From Eutreptiella sp. 'Long Island Sound 2002' (Eukaryota; Euglenozoa; Euglenophyceae; Eutreptiales; Eutreptiaceae): a DNA stretch of 64,000 nt. Of the stretch, positions 28,350 to 40,300 are shown one piece after another; within the stretch, counting starts at the first letter, position 1, and each line of letters starts with the position of its first letter. The translations under genes were made by a program, and so were the position numbers. The stretch lies in NCBI GenBank assembly GCA_964036045.1, contig OZ038378.1, positions 37,449,228 through 37,513,227 of the forward strand, given 5' to 3'. The notes under the pieces were generated by a model. The model was given only the letters and a program-made list of their open reading frames with translations. It did not search any database and was not told the DNA's origin.

Positions 28350-31051
28350 TTGCCCTGTGTCAATCTACTGACTGGTGCAGTGAGCACTCTTCTGCAGACG
28401 TGCCTGTGTATGGGTGTAAGAGCAGTTGTCACAGTTGCCCCGCATTGCATAGCAGGACAGGACCGTTAGCCCCCCGTGACAACCACGCCCTGGCCGAAGG
28501 CCATTGGTTTTTTCACAGACTACTGCTTACTGAGCACTGCACTGACCCTGTCTGTGCCCTGCAGACCCATGCCTATGGTTTCCAGCGTGAGCCAGGTGGC
28601 CGCTTATCAGGATTGCAGCCACCCAGCGAGTGTATGCCTTGTTGACCATGTGTTGCATGGGTACTGCCCTAATGTAATGACCTTGGAGAGCCAACGAAGA
28701 ACGGTGGCTTACTACACCAGGGGGGAATGACAAGCAAGGTGTTATGAGGCAAGGTGTGACTTCCCTCCTTGGGGACAAGCGAGCCCACAGTTAGGACCCC
28801 TGACTGGTCCACACCCATGGGGCTCTACCCCTCCTTACAGGGATTACCATACCCCTATGTGTGCTACGTATGTCTGTGTGTGTCTTACTTCTCTCCCCGG
28901 CGTGGCTCCCGGAGACCGGGCTTCGCTGACGTCGGACCGAAGGTCCTAATCAGGTACTATTACCACTCCTATGGCGCCCAATTTCTGTGCTGGCGCCTAT
29001 CCTTGGGGGAAGACGGCAAAAGCCCTACCTACTAGAGGGGAGGGGTGGCCAAATGTGCTAAGGGCATACAAAACCCCAATTTTTGCTACAGGCCAAAAGC
29101 CAACGCACTCCCCTGCCCAAGAGGAAAAGCACGCGGGACAGGAGACACCACTACATTACACTCACTAACGCCAGCACCGGCCTTCGAAGGCAGGGTGAGC
29201 ACTCATCACTTGCACTCAACTCCTGCCAGGCCTGTTGACCCTAACCCCTACACACGCTACTGGGTTCTGCTGTCGAAGATCACTCAGGTCCTAATGACCC
29301 TCCTGTGAAGAAGACAGGAGAACACAGCGCTGCTAAGCAACTGCGGCATAACAGGGGACGCCACAACGCGTTTCCCCTGCTAGGGCTTGGGGGGCAGGGG
29401 TGCTCTCGTTGCGTGCACAGCGCAGATGTCGTTGAAGTCGAACTGCCCTCGCCAGTCCTGGCTGAGGCACAGTCATTTGATTTGTGATCAGCGCCCCTGT
29501 TTTGCTGGGGCAGAAAAATGGATAGCCGCCGAAGGCAGCTGCTGCGTGCACCAATCACCCTGAACCTCTCCCACCTGTACAACAGAGGCAAATGAAGGGG
29601 TGTTTGCGGCGGAGGAACCAAGCCACACTCGGCGTATTATACGCTTCTCAGTGTGACCTATAATACACTGTCCGCAAACACGCTGAAGGATCAGCTCCCC
29701 TGTCAAGCAAGCAAGCGTTAAGAGACTCCTCAGGGTCTCTTAAAGAACCTACCGAGGAGCCCCTGGGTAACCTAAACAAGGTTTACCGTGCCCAATTCGC
29801 GTGGCCTACCCTTTAATGCACCATGTGCACGCAGGGAAGGGAGGCTGAACCGTTACCACACTGACTCAACCAGGAGGTGAGCTCCTCCTGGGGTAACCTA
29901 CCTTACTCACCATGCATCGTGTGAATGCCAAATGAAGCGAACACAAAACAAGCCTAAGCGTTTTAAGCAACCCTACTTTAACGCCACGGCCACACACGGA
30001 CAAACGCTTTCTTTACCAACCTGTGAAGAAGAAAACAAGGGTGAATTTGGGGTACAGGGAAAGCGTCACAGCGTGTGAATGCCTCCATTAGGCACATGCA
30101 TCGCAAGCACAGCGCATATTCTAACCCTACGTGCGCGCTGCGCGCTCCATTCACATCACATACCTTTCATTCCTGTTTTGACCTGTGCAGAGCACGAGGA
30201 AGGAACACCCGAACCCCCAACGAACTAAGCGTTGACGACCCTAACGTTTTGACGAAACAACCAACACGAACGCAATGCATGCGTGTGAGATGACACTGAC
30301 ATACCTGAGAGGTGGGTTGTTGACCTGCTTTGTGGTGTAGGTTGAATTTGAATACTTTTCTCTGAAGTTTATAAAAATTTTGATGCAACTGTGCAAAAAT
30401 CTCCTTTAAAACTCTAAAAACTACGGCTCATACCTTCTTTTCCAAAAGCCGTTTACGCTTGCGCAACCCTTTTCTTGGAGTCCGCTTCCTTTGCGCTTGT
30501 CTGCGACTTTGAGTTATGTGTAAAAATGACGATTTCCCGCGTGGTTTTGTCGATTTTTAACGATTTCACTTGCTAAATCGCAACCTCTTCCGCTAAACCG
30601 CAGGTATCACTCCCTGTTGGTTACTTTTTCTATTTTTTCCAGCTCCTGGAGGTTTGTGTCCTCCATTGGGAGTATTGCTCCGCCCTGGCCCTTGGTCAGG
30701 ACGTTTACTAAAACGCTGTTTATACAGCGACGGCTGTCCGCATTAGAGCGTTCGACTGTACCCTAGTGGGCAGGCATATGTGCTCTAGGGAGGGAACCCT
30801 GGGTTCAAACCGCACTACCCCCAAACTTTTTGCAAACGTTTTCGCCGCACGCCGGCGACTTTTGAGGAATGCCCCATCGAAAGGACATCATTCACGGTAC
30901 AATACACTGTTTTTCAAGGGTACCTACAGTGTGATAGGCTTCTATGAACTGATGAGAATGTTTTTGGTAAGTTGAATGCATTTTCTGAGGTAATTTTGGG
31001 AATATTTGAGCCTTTTTCCTTGGTCCTACTAGCTTAGCTAACTAGTACTCC
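28350..31051 (+). other. B1 3' untranslated region
   Basis: This 2.7-kb region lies between pol and the 3' LTR. The first 170 bp are conserved in B2 (63824-64000), including CAGTGAGCACTCTT and CCGAAGGCCATTGG, so it belongs to the element and is not a later insertion. I see no long frame or recognisable domain. Near 30757-30820 a GGGTTCAAACC stretch resembles a tRNA T-arm but does not fold as one. Confidence 0.6.
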
Positions 31052-31058
31052 AGGGGGG
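31052..31058 (+). other. Polypurine tract of B1
   Basis: AGGGGGG sits directly before the AGTAAG start of the 3' LTR. Confidence 0.75.
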
Positions 31059-31768
31059 AGTAAGAAAACGTCACTGCCATGTCTTTCTTGGAGGGCTTGA
31101 TCCAAGCCAAGCCCCCCTTAAAACCCTTTTGTTGATGCTAAGACAAACTTAAGTGTTTTTATCTCTCTTTTGTTGCCTAAAGTACACTTTCTCAAAGTAA
31201 CTAGGGTTGTGACCCTAGCCCCCCCATGAAGTTCACCCCTACCACTCAACTGAGCGGAGGTACCTTCCTTCATGGAGGATATACCGAAATAGAATAGGCA
31301 TTACAGGCTTTAGGCCTTGGAGGTTAAGCCTGGTGGTCTCCCACCCCAAGACCCCTATACTCAATTGTTTCTACCACTAATTCTGGTCCCACTTTGTAAC
31401 TGTTTCTGAATTCAGTTGCATGGCCAAGTCATTTTCTGTGTCGTCCTGACATCTATGCCCCACATTCCTAACCAGCACCATTGAACCCAAAAGAGTGCAC
31501 ATGAAGTACCTAATGCTATCTCTGAGGCAAGAGTCAGACCAGTTTTCATATAAAATCTTTTGTATTATCCATTTGTGATTGAATCTATGTGTATAAACCT
31601 GCTTTGTCTATCTGCAGCCCTTCTGTGTTACACTGGATTCCAAAACCAATCATTGATTCAATCCACATCCTGTTCTTGCTCTACTTGCTGCTTTGGTTTG
31701 GGTTTTCAACTACAAAACCTGCAGGATTTCATCAAAATATCTAGGGCATAAATCAGGGACATCTTTCT
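31059..31768 (+). repeat. 3' LTR of B1
   Basis: 710 bp, about 96.6% identical by eye to 3423-4131 and closer to it than to the B2 LTR. It ends TTTCT and is followed by gtgag (31769-31773), which repeats the 5 bp before the 5' LTR. The 63-residue frame is again present (31560-31751). Confidence 0.85.
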
Positions 31769-31773
31769 GTGAG

Positions 31774-34690
31774 GAGAAGTGCCGCAAGGCGCTGGTACTG
31801 TAATAGAGGTAACCATTCCAGTAGGTGCAGGCCGGAATGTTAGCATGCAATGCCATTTAACTGATTTTCATCTCCTTACCGTACCTCCCGACATAATTCA
31901 ATGTAGTTCTGAGCACGGTCCGTGCCCTCTCATGGGTTGCCGAGACTCTGCATAGACTGCATGACTTCTGGTCACGGTCCGCCACTCATCGGAAGCCTGA
32001 ATTTGTCAAGCTATTTCATTTGAGCACCATTGCACTTGAGCTAGGAAGTGATTTGTCCTCATTTTACTATACCATGCATCTCATCCTTCACTGCATGGCT
32101 GTCAAGGCAAGCGTTTGACTAGTGACGTATTCTACTCTCCATTCGGATTGCATTTCATTCTTTTTGTTCGGAAAGGTCACTCATTCATTGCATTTCACTT
32201 TGCAAATCTTACATTTCATACTTATTGCATTACTTCCTTATTGCAAGGGCTTGCCCATACCGCTCGACATGCAATATGGTCCGTAATTGAGCTGCCCTAC
32301 GTAGTTCTATGAGCACCTTTTGCTCAATAGACCCCGAGTTTCCGATCGCAGCGACGAACAATCAATTCGTATCCACTCAACTTTTGTTGATTCACTGCAG
32401 GTTGTGAGGAATGAATCTCTTTTCCAACCCTCGCGATCATTGACCTAGGTCATTTGGTCCAAAGAGCTAGGTTATCCTCAAATTTGCTACCGAACCACTG
32501 CGGGTACGTTCCGCTCCGTTAACTTTCGCTAGATCGCCTGGTACAGCCTCAATTACCGGGTTTGAGAGTGCTCAATTGAGTGTCTGTAGTCTACAACATT
32601 ACATTCTCTATCCCCTCGACCAGACCATCAGCATGACAAACTTACTTGCATTTTTCACACATTCCCTCCCTCATCACACCACACATACAACCCACACACA
32701 AACACATACCATGAGTCATTTGATTATTCCATTTGTTCTGTTTAGATATCACACTCTGAGGTTTGCTGTAGTACCACATGCATCAAATTTTCGCCTACGA
32801 GCCAATTTCTAAGTCATTTCCTTCGTGTAGACAGTCAGTGTCCGCTTACAGGAGCCGGCATTGGTCTCACCCCGCCACGTCTTTGTTGTGTAACACAAGT
32901 GAACAGGTTCAAGCTTGGTCACTTAGCCTGTGACTTGGCTAATGCATTCCGCGATGTGTTAGTGAAGAGCCCTACGCCGGTAGCCACTGAGACCAGCGGT
33001 GCACTACGGTAAGCTCATTGAAAAGGATTATCGAAAGGTATCGAAAGCCTACAGCAATGGGCTTCTACCCTCGCGCGGGTAGATAAGTACTTTCCCTGCA
33101 GTGGGATAGACCCCTTCTCTTGCGGTAGAGATAGATGACGGAGTTAAGCTCCAAGAGAATAGCCTGAATCCTGCAATTCAGTTGAGCGAAATTCACTCTT
33201 AATGTAGGAAGACAGGCCCCCGCACGGATGGCTTTGTACAACCATCTGGTGGGCAAGGGGCTCGCCGTAATTGGTCTTCCGGTAAGGTACAGAACACACT
33301 TTAACTACGATAGCATTTTTCGGAGATTTACTACTTCTACTTGTCTAAGACAATCTGACAATGATACATTTCGCGTATGAGGCAGTGGCGACCCTCCAGT
33401 CGTGTAGGATATCCGTTGGCTCGCACTAGAGCTGAACGGCGTTCCATGAAAGATCCGACCTTTCAACTTTTTTTCACCTATTACTTACCTACTTCGTTTC
33501 CAAACAACCCCGGGGGACCAACCCACCCCTACCCGTGAACCCAACCCCTACATGCACACATACAATTCATTGGTTTTGTCATCTTTAGCACTTGCCACAA
33601 CCCATACATCTTCATTCTCTGAATTTGCATGATGAACACACTTCTACATTTTCACTTCTTCGTGCAAATTATTTGCTTTGGTAATTTAAGTCATTTGGGA
33701 CATGTCTACACAAATCAGTATTCCCTCTAGCTTCATATCTCATTAGATTCCTGTTGGCTATGTCCTATTGAGGAACATGGTTCATATGCTCTGCGGCCCA
33801 GAGCATTTTTCCGAGATGGAATATTGATTCTTTTGTACCTGATTGCTAAGCTTGTTAGGTAACTGACGTTTCAGCTTTGTTTTTAGAGATAGCTAGAACG
33901 TTTGAGTAAAAGGTTGGTAATGACAGACTATATCTTTCAACGTTTTTTTGGTTGAAGTATTAGTATAAGTCCCCATACCCCCAGACGAATCAATCCCCAT
34001 GGCCGGGATAAGAAAGAGCAGATCCGGGTCAGATGATGTCTACTCATCGTGACTGCCACCCCCCACACACACACACTATGAGTTATCCCTACCCGCTAAA
34101 CTAATCAACAGTTGGTCATTACTGATGCTGCCTTGCTTTCTCTGTCCATGTAATGCAGGCCACGACACCCATTGCATCAAATAGGTACCAGTGCATCCAT
34201 TGCATTAGGTAGCCACATGTAACGCATCCGTTGAGTAAGGTGGTATATCCTCTCTTTGGATGACGAAGACAAGCCTGTCAATAGACAGCTTGGGCAGAGC
34301 TTGAATTTCCAGTTTAACCCCACATCTTGCATTTCATTCTCAATTGTGATTGATGTTCCGTATAGCTCATTGTAATTTATACGTCTACATCCAGGTGTAT
34401 TACCCTGACCCTCATTGTTTGCCTGAAGATTTAGGTTATCATTGTTCATACTTTGTATGCTAGCTTTTTGCTTAGTGTTTCTCATGTTTCATTTTGAGCC
34501 CTATCATACTCAAGACTTAGGAGCTTTACCCTCTTAGGTGGAGATACATCTTTACCTCTAGGATGGGGGAAGTAAGACACTACATTAGACACTCAGAACA
34601 TTAAATATGAGCGTGCCTTATGCCCATACCCCTCCTTATCTTAGATTATCAGCTTGTCATGAACATTCTTAGCGAATGTACATGAAGCTT
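31774..34690 (+). other. Element C internal region, right part (non-coding)
   Basis: This continues 3417 of the left part. No recognised protein or RNA gene is visible; the longest frames are short (for example 34177-34485 minus, 102 codons, no motif). Short CA-rich runs occur near 32670-32710 and 34064-34078. Confidence 0.55.
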
Positions 34691-34700
34691 AGGAAGGGGG
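34691..34700 (+). other. Polypurine tract of element C
   Basis: AGGAAGGGGG is followed at once by TGTAATAAGTC, the start of the 3' LTR. Element E has nearly the same junction on the minus strand (AGGAAGGGGGG then TGTAATAGC at 45149-45130). Confidence 0.75.
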
Positions 34701-34909
34701 TGTAATAAGTCAGGGCATTTGGGCCTCTCAGAAGCTTTCTGGAAGATCTATACTAGACCTCTCCAAGCTTCAAGATCCTAGAACACTAAAATATTTGCTC
34801 GTATTTGGCTTTTATTGCAAGCCTATAGCTTACTGCTAGACTCTACTGCTCTTAGCTACACTACAGAGAGCAGAGATCTAGGATACATTAGTAGCCATAC
34901 ATGAATAAT
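34701..34909 (+). repeat. 3' LTR of element C, left piece
   Basis: It matches the 5' LTR from its start to GAATAAT, where the LINE is inserted. Positions 34893-34909 (agccatacatgaataat) form the left copy of the LINE target duplication. Confidence 0.85.
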
Positions 34910-37384
34910 AAAAAACACTTTCTGAGTGTCTATTTTTTTTCGATTGCCCCTCAGCATTTTGTTGATGGATCCACCAGTAGTCCAGGCTATTCGGTGATTG
35001 GAGAAAATCCTGGGCTGTTCAAGTTCTGGAGCCTTTCCCGCAGTTTTCAAATCATCATCTCAATTCCCGAGTTCAAATCCACGCTCGCAATCTTTCAATT
35101 GACGCCAAGCCACCTTTTCGTTCATCCCGAAAACACCATGAATTTCACCCTATTTGGAAGCTCCAAAGCCGCCGATGATGGCCTTTCAACGCTATTCAAC
35201 TATTCTCCGTCACACCTCTTTCAAAAACACCAAGCCTCAAATTCGCCGTTGCAAACACGCTTTCCGTCACGCCAACTTGAAGCCATTGAGGGCAAAATAT
35301 TTGACACACGCCAACGCATTTTCGTTCCCGAAGTCTACCGCCGACTACAAGACTACTCCGAGTTTTACCTGGATGTGGAAGGCACCGATATTCAATCCGC
35401 CTTCGTTGGGAGCAACTCCACGGAAATTCTAGATCGAGGTAGGGTCTCTTCCGTTGCGCACAATAACTACAACGAGCTCGAAAAGCTTTTGTTCAAGCAC
35501 AAGCGTTTCTACCTAAAGCCGTATGAGTTGGACTATTCCCAAGCCGAAGCCAAGGAGTCTCCACCAACCGCCACCCCGTGGGCTAAACAATTAAGAACCG
35601 TGCTAGATAAAGCCAAAGAAGAGAACAAAGACCTCAAAGGATGGTTCGTTATTCCGGCGTGGGACGCTCAAGTGGTTGCCGCCACCTTTCGCATGCTAGG
35701 CTCAACTTCCGCCCTTTTTCCTCTTCTTCCGTACATTTCTAGCGTGATATGTATGCACGGGGCGCAACTCCGGGACGCCTACAAGGTCAAAAGGGACGGC
35801 AAAGACTCCTACGAGTTCCGCACGAGCGGCCATCAAACGATGCCGTATGTTGCCTTGCTCCTAAACACCTCTTCCTTTGACGGGTGCCGATATGAAGACA
35901 TCAATTTTAAGTTTGAACCTTTCCGCTTCGCCGCCAAGCACGCCCATCCAACGGTGCGAGACCTCCGGTTGCACAAAACACTACGTTTTGAGGTGAGCAT
36001 AGAATTCCTTGATCACATTGAGCCTTCGCCGCCGGAAGAGAGAGATAAAACTAAACCAAGGCAACGCAAAATTGGAGACGCCCGTGCTTTCATGAAGTTA
36101 ATGAACGAAATGTTTGTCCCCGCGCTAGCAAACGTATCGGTGAACACCAAAAATGCCTACTACCCGTTTGGCCACATAGTCCCTTCCGAGAGCCCGCATT
36201 GGGCCTACTACCGGTTTGATTGGGAACTCCCATCTCGCTTTGCCGACGAGCTCATGTTTAAGGTCCGAGAGTGCGCCCAATTCCTCACCGGAGAACTCCT
36301 TGCAATGGACATGCACGCTTTGCCGACTACCGAAGTGTATCGAGCCGTGATCGCTAGGGACCGAAAGGAAAGAAACAAAGACCTACAAGCTCCGGAAATG
36401 CTCACCATGATGATCGCCAACCTGCCCGGTGGACGGGGCGCCTCACCGCCCCTAGGAGCGATGTTCCGGTCTAAAGATTCCTTGGTCGTGGCGATTGACA
36501 CCACTCACGCGCCGTGCGACGTCATGAAGACCGGTGTCCAAACGTTAGCTATCCGCTTCTTCCACTCATGCGGCATTGTCCTCTTTCATGGCATAGATGG
36601 GCAATTAGTGCGGTTCTCGTCACGATCCGACGGCAACGCGAGGTCCGCGCCTTCGGGCGCCCCCGAGCGAGCCCACGCGACGCCGGCCCCGCCCTCATAC
36701 GACTCATCTAAGGCCCCGAAGACCGCCGTGCTCCTAGTGGCCCCAAGATCGGCGCACGCTCTCGACTTGCGCGTCCAAGCGGGGTTTCTTGGCCCGTACG
36801 TGTCGTTCGAGCCCACGCGGCCTCCCTACGAACACCAACAAGCCTACCTCGTGGTCTACGAAAAGGGGGAATCCGCGCTGCTAGCGCATGATTTCAAATA
36901 TGGAGACGCTGCCTTTGCCCCACTACACCGCAACCTCATCGCCCTCGAGAAGATCCTCCCCGCTCAAGACCCGGATGTGGCCGAGCACGAGCAACCCATA
37001 GTGCAGCGCCTCCAAGCGGGAGCCGCCTTGGGGTCCACGGCCTTCGTGTCCCAACTTGTCACCGCCCTTCGTGAAAGGCCCGCTACGGGGCTGACTGAGC
37101 GCATCAGCGAGTGGAACGCGGCACCGGAGGACGCCGGCGCCGCTACGCCAACGCCGGGACCAAGCCGCATCGAAGAGATGTCCGAGACCAGCGTCCCGCT
37201 GCTTGCTCCACTAGGAGGCGAGGCGACCACCCTCCTACCCCCCGACCACGGTGCCCCCACCCCCGCCTCGGATATTCAAATCGACCCCCGCCTCCCCGCT
37301 GGTTTTTATTACGTCCGCGACGTATTCTCCGAAAGCCTTTTACCGAAGCTCCCACAACTAAGAGGAAAGTTTTCCGAAAACTGA
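34901..37384 (+). CDS. LINE ORF1, unknown protein
   Basis: The frame is 827 codons from ATG 34901, but that ATG (MNN) belongs to the target-site duplication. The next in-frame ATG, 35138 (MNFTLFGSS), is a more natural start and gives about 748 residues. I recognise no RNA-recognition motif, zinc knuckle, esterase or endonuclease. Features seen: a mixed alpha/beta composition, a WFVIPAWDAQVV segment, a run of Phe/Tyr-rich strands at about 300-460, and a Pro/Glu-rich tail with PTPGPSR. In LINEs the first frame usually encodes an RNA-binding chaperone, but this one is unusually long. It overlaps ORF2 by 274 bp in the next (-1) frame. Confidence 0.75.
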   Translation: MNNKKHFLSVYFFSIAPQHFVDGSTSSPGYSVIGENPGLFKFWSLSRSFQIIISIPEFKSTLAIFQLTPSHLFVHPENTMNFTLFGSSKAADDGLSTLFNYSPSHLFQKHQASNSPLQTRFPSRQLEAIEGKIFDTRQRIFVPEVYRRLQDYSEFYLDVEGTDIQSAFVGSNSTEILDRGRVSSVAHNNYNELEKLLFKHKRFYLKPYELDYSQAEAKESPPTATPWAKQLRTVLDKAKEENKDLKGWFVIPAWDAQVVAATFRMLGSTSALFPLLPYISSVICMHGAQLRDAYKVKRDGKDSYEFRTSGHQTMPYVALLLNTSSFDGCRYEDINFKFEPFRFAAKHAHPTVRDLRLHKTLRFEVSIEFLDHIEPSPPEERDKTKPRQRKIGDARAFMKLMNEMFVPALANVSVNTKNAYYPFGHIVPSESPHWAYYRFDWELPSRFADELMFKVRECAQFLTGELLAMDMHALPTTEVYRAVIARDRKERNKDLQAPEMLTMMIANLPGGRGASPPLGAMFRSKDSLVVAIDTTHAPCDVMKTGVQTLAIRFFHSCGIVLFHGIDGQLVRFSSRSDGNARSAPSGAPERAHATPAPPSYDSSKAPKTAVLLVAPRSAHALDLRVQAGFLGPYVSFEPTRPPYEHQQAYLVVYEKGESALLAHDFKYGDAAFAPLHRNLIALEKILPAQDPDVAEHEQPIVQRLQAGAALGSTAFVSQLVTALRERPATGLTERISEWNAAPEDAGAATPTPGPSRIEEMSETSVPLLAPLGGEATTLLPPDHGAPTPASDIQIDPRLPAGFYYVRDVFSESLLPKLPQLRGKFSEN

Positions 37385-40300
37385 CGGAGCGGGAACGCTC
37401 CAAGCACCACGACTCCCTTGCCCCCCTGGCGCGGTGGTGCGAGTCTACCCTCCCCCGCTTTGAGTCCTTGTCCTCGGCGGACATCGAGCTTTTCACAGAC
37501 GTCGTGCTGGAGGAAGTGGCGACCAGCTACCACAGTATCACCACGCCGTCACGCCCTACCTCCTCGGCTCTGGTAAAGAAAATCAAAGAGTCCCTGCAAA
37601 CCCTGCCCCCCCCCAGCCATCCCAACTACCCCGCTTCCATGGACACGCTCAACAAACTCGTCAAGGAGTGGGAAACCAAAGTGAACAAGGCCGCAACCAC
37701 CAAAATCCATCGGTGCCTAGTGAGGAAAACTAGGATCAAACGCACCATCAACGAGGCGCTCAACCCCGTGGAACGAGGTGAAATAACGCTGAAGCGCCCG
37801 GGCACCACACAGCTCGTCTCCACCCCCAAAGAAGTGGGCTCTATTTTCTCTTCTACACTCCTCACCCTGGGGGGCAGCCTGGAATACGCACCGCCGAACA
37901 CTCTAGTGGATCGCCTACTCGCACACTCCCCCGCCTGCCCCGAACCCACAAAACACGGCCTCCTCCCTGACATTACCTGGGAATCGTTACGCAACACGCT
38001 TAAGAGGTCCAAGCCCAACAAGGCGGGGGGGCGGGACTTCACAAACAACTACACTTTGCACGTCTCCCCCCCCCCTATCCAACAATTCATTTGGAAGGTA
38101 TGCAACTACTACCTCCACCGGCCGTTGCCCGAGAAATGGCTCGAAGCCAACATTATCTTGCTTTTTAAGAAAGGGGACGTGATGAACCCGGTAAATTACA
38201 GGCCTATAGCCTTGCTGAACAGCGTTTACAAAATAATTGCAACACACGCCAACCGAGAGCTACTGGCAGCGGCCATTGAACATTCCATCATACACCCCAC
38301 CCAGTTCGGCGGGCTTCCGAACCGCAGATGCCAGGACCACATTTTCAACCTCTTATCCACGTTTCGGGAATCGGTCGGTAGCTACAGCCTCTACATTGAT
38401 TTCAATAAGGCTTTTAACTCCGTCCCCCACACCACCCTCTTCACAGTTCTATCCCGCCTGAACTTTCCTACGCCCCTTGTAAACCTCATTCAATCCTTGT
38501 ACCGTGCCCCTCGCGACTTCCCAGTGGTGTCAGGTCAAACCCACTCCTCACACCTGCAAACCAGAGGCGTTCGGCAAGGATGCCCCATGTCACCTATCCT
38601 TTTCTGCCTCTACCTGAATGTGCTCCTCTTCGCCTTGCCGTCCCACGTCACTGCACCCCCCTCCCCACACGAATCGGGCCACGCCTTTGTTGACGACCTC
38701 CTCTATCGATCAGAGAATGGGGACCGCATACAGCAAGTTTTAAACTTCTTCGACACGGTCGCCAGGGAGTGGGGTCTAGACCTTAACCTCAGCAAAACCG
38801 AGATCCACGCTATGGGAACAGCTCCCCCCAGAACCTTCACCTCCCCCTCGGGCACCCCCCTGTCGACAACAAACCAAAAGACGGGGCAACCACACAATTG
38901 CTACAAATACCTAGGGGTATACATCTTCACCGCCAACCATGAGGCACAAACACTGGCATTGGCCAAGTCGGAAATACGCTCATTTTTCACAACCCTCCAA
39001 CCCCTCCAGCTCACCCTTTCGGAATACATTCTCTTGGTGAACGTCCAACTCATCCCTATTCTTTCCTACCGCCTCATGGCACACCCCCTGGCCCTGAACG
39101 AGTTGGGGGCCCTTCAGGCCATGATCTGGCAAAATGTTGCGCATGACCCCTCCCCGGACAGAGCCAACAGGATCTCCCGCCTCGTCTCCCCTAAGGCCCG
39201 CTACACCCCTCGCCACCAGGGAGGCTTAGGACTCCGCCACTTCACTTTTTCAATTTGCATGGCCCTGGTAAACACCGCAATAAGGTACCTCAACGGAGAC
39301 GGCCCGGCCTCGACAAACGAATCTTTTTCCAAAGCAATGCTCTCCACCACACGCAACCCAATCCAAGACACCATCATGGACGCATGCCACGCCATAGGCT
39401 TCCGATACCACAGCACCGGCCTCTGGGCCTCCTGCCCCCCCTCCCTTTTCCTCCCAAAAGAAAAAGTCCAGGTCCGGTTCCTAGCCACCAAGCCGGCACC
39501 ACAATACAGCAAGTTCGGCAACAGATTAAAACGGACGCCCCAGGACCTGGGGTTCCACCTAGGTACAGTCACGGAAGTGCACTCAGAATCGGCCACACTC
39601 CAGTTTTCGGACGGCACCACCCACACCATCAAAAACCCCGGTCTCCGCCGCAACGAGAAAGAATACACCTTTCAAAACCCAGCCATTTCTGTCCCCACTC
39701 AACTGGCGGGGCGCCACGAACTGCTCACCCCCCCCCTTCTTCACCCTCAAGAATACATCCTCAACCCCCCCCCCGGGCCATACGGCGGGGTCCAACTCGA
39801 CTCGTCACTGCATGGCGAGCTGTACCGGCTCCCAGATGAACCTCACTCCCTTGACCCCGACGACCTCGAAGAATGGGGTTGTGAAGCAGCCCTTGCCCTC
39901 CTCCTCGCATCGTCCCCCGGCACGACATGGGTGTACTTGGATGGCTCAGCGGGCGCCTTGGGCTACGGATCGGCGGCCACCCTGTTTTTTCCAAATGGCT
40001 CCAGATGGGTACTGTGCCAAACGTCCCCGTACCAGTCATCAGAGGGATCGGAGTTCTGGGCCGCTATTATGTTCCTACGGTGGGCCCTTGCATCTCACCC
40101 GCACCTCACCTTCGCCGTGCTAGGGGACAACCTCCACGTTATCACTGTTCTCTCTCCGAACACCCCCCCAGGCCTCCCATCACGCTCGCCAGCCGGCACG
40201 TGGGAATCCTCTCTCCAGTCCATTCAGGCCTCCCTACGCCCAGGGATGATCCAGGGTTGGGGGTGGATCAAGGGGCACGCCGGGTTCGTGGGGAATGAAA

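Larger units (their letters stand above)
3423..31768 (+). mobile_element. Element B1: chromodomain Ty3/gypsy retrotransposon interrupted by A
   Basis: Without the nested A element, B1 is about 11.2 kb. Order: LTR, primer-binding site, gag, in-frame stop, protease, methyltransferase-like domain, reverse transcriptase, RNase H, integrase, chromodomain, a 2.7-kb untranslated tail, polypurine tract, LTR. The 5-bp duplication gtgag flanks both ends (3418-3422 and 31769-31773). The LTRs begin AGTAAG and end CTTTCT rather than TG...CA. The two LTRs differ by about 24 of 709 positions (3.4%). Several nonsense and frameshift changes make it inactive. Confidence 0.88.

Noticed and set aside
30757-30825. 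tRNA-like stretch with GGGTTCAAACC
   Set aside because: The T-stem does not pair with a 7-base loop, and no matching acceptor or anticodon arm is found.
32820-33440. Structured-looking, GC-richer stretch in C that might be an RNA gene
   Set aside because: I could not build a consistent fold or match it to rRNA, tRNA, snRNA or spliced-leader RNA.
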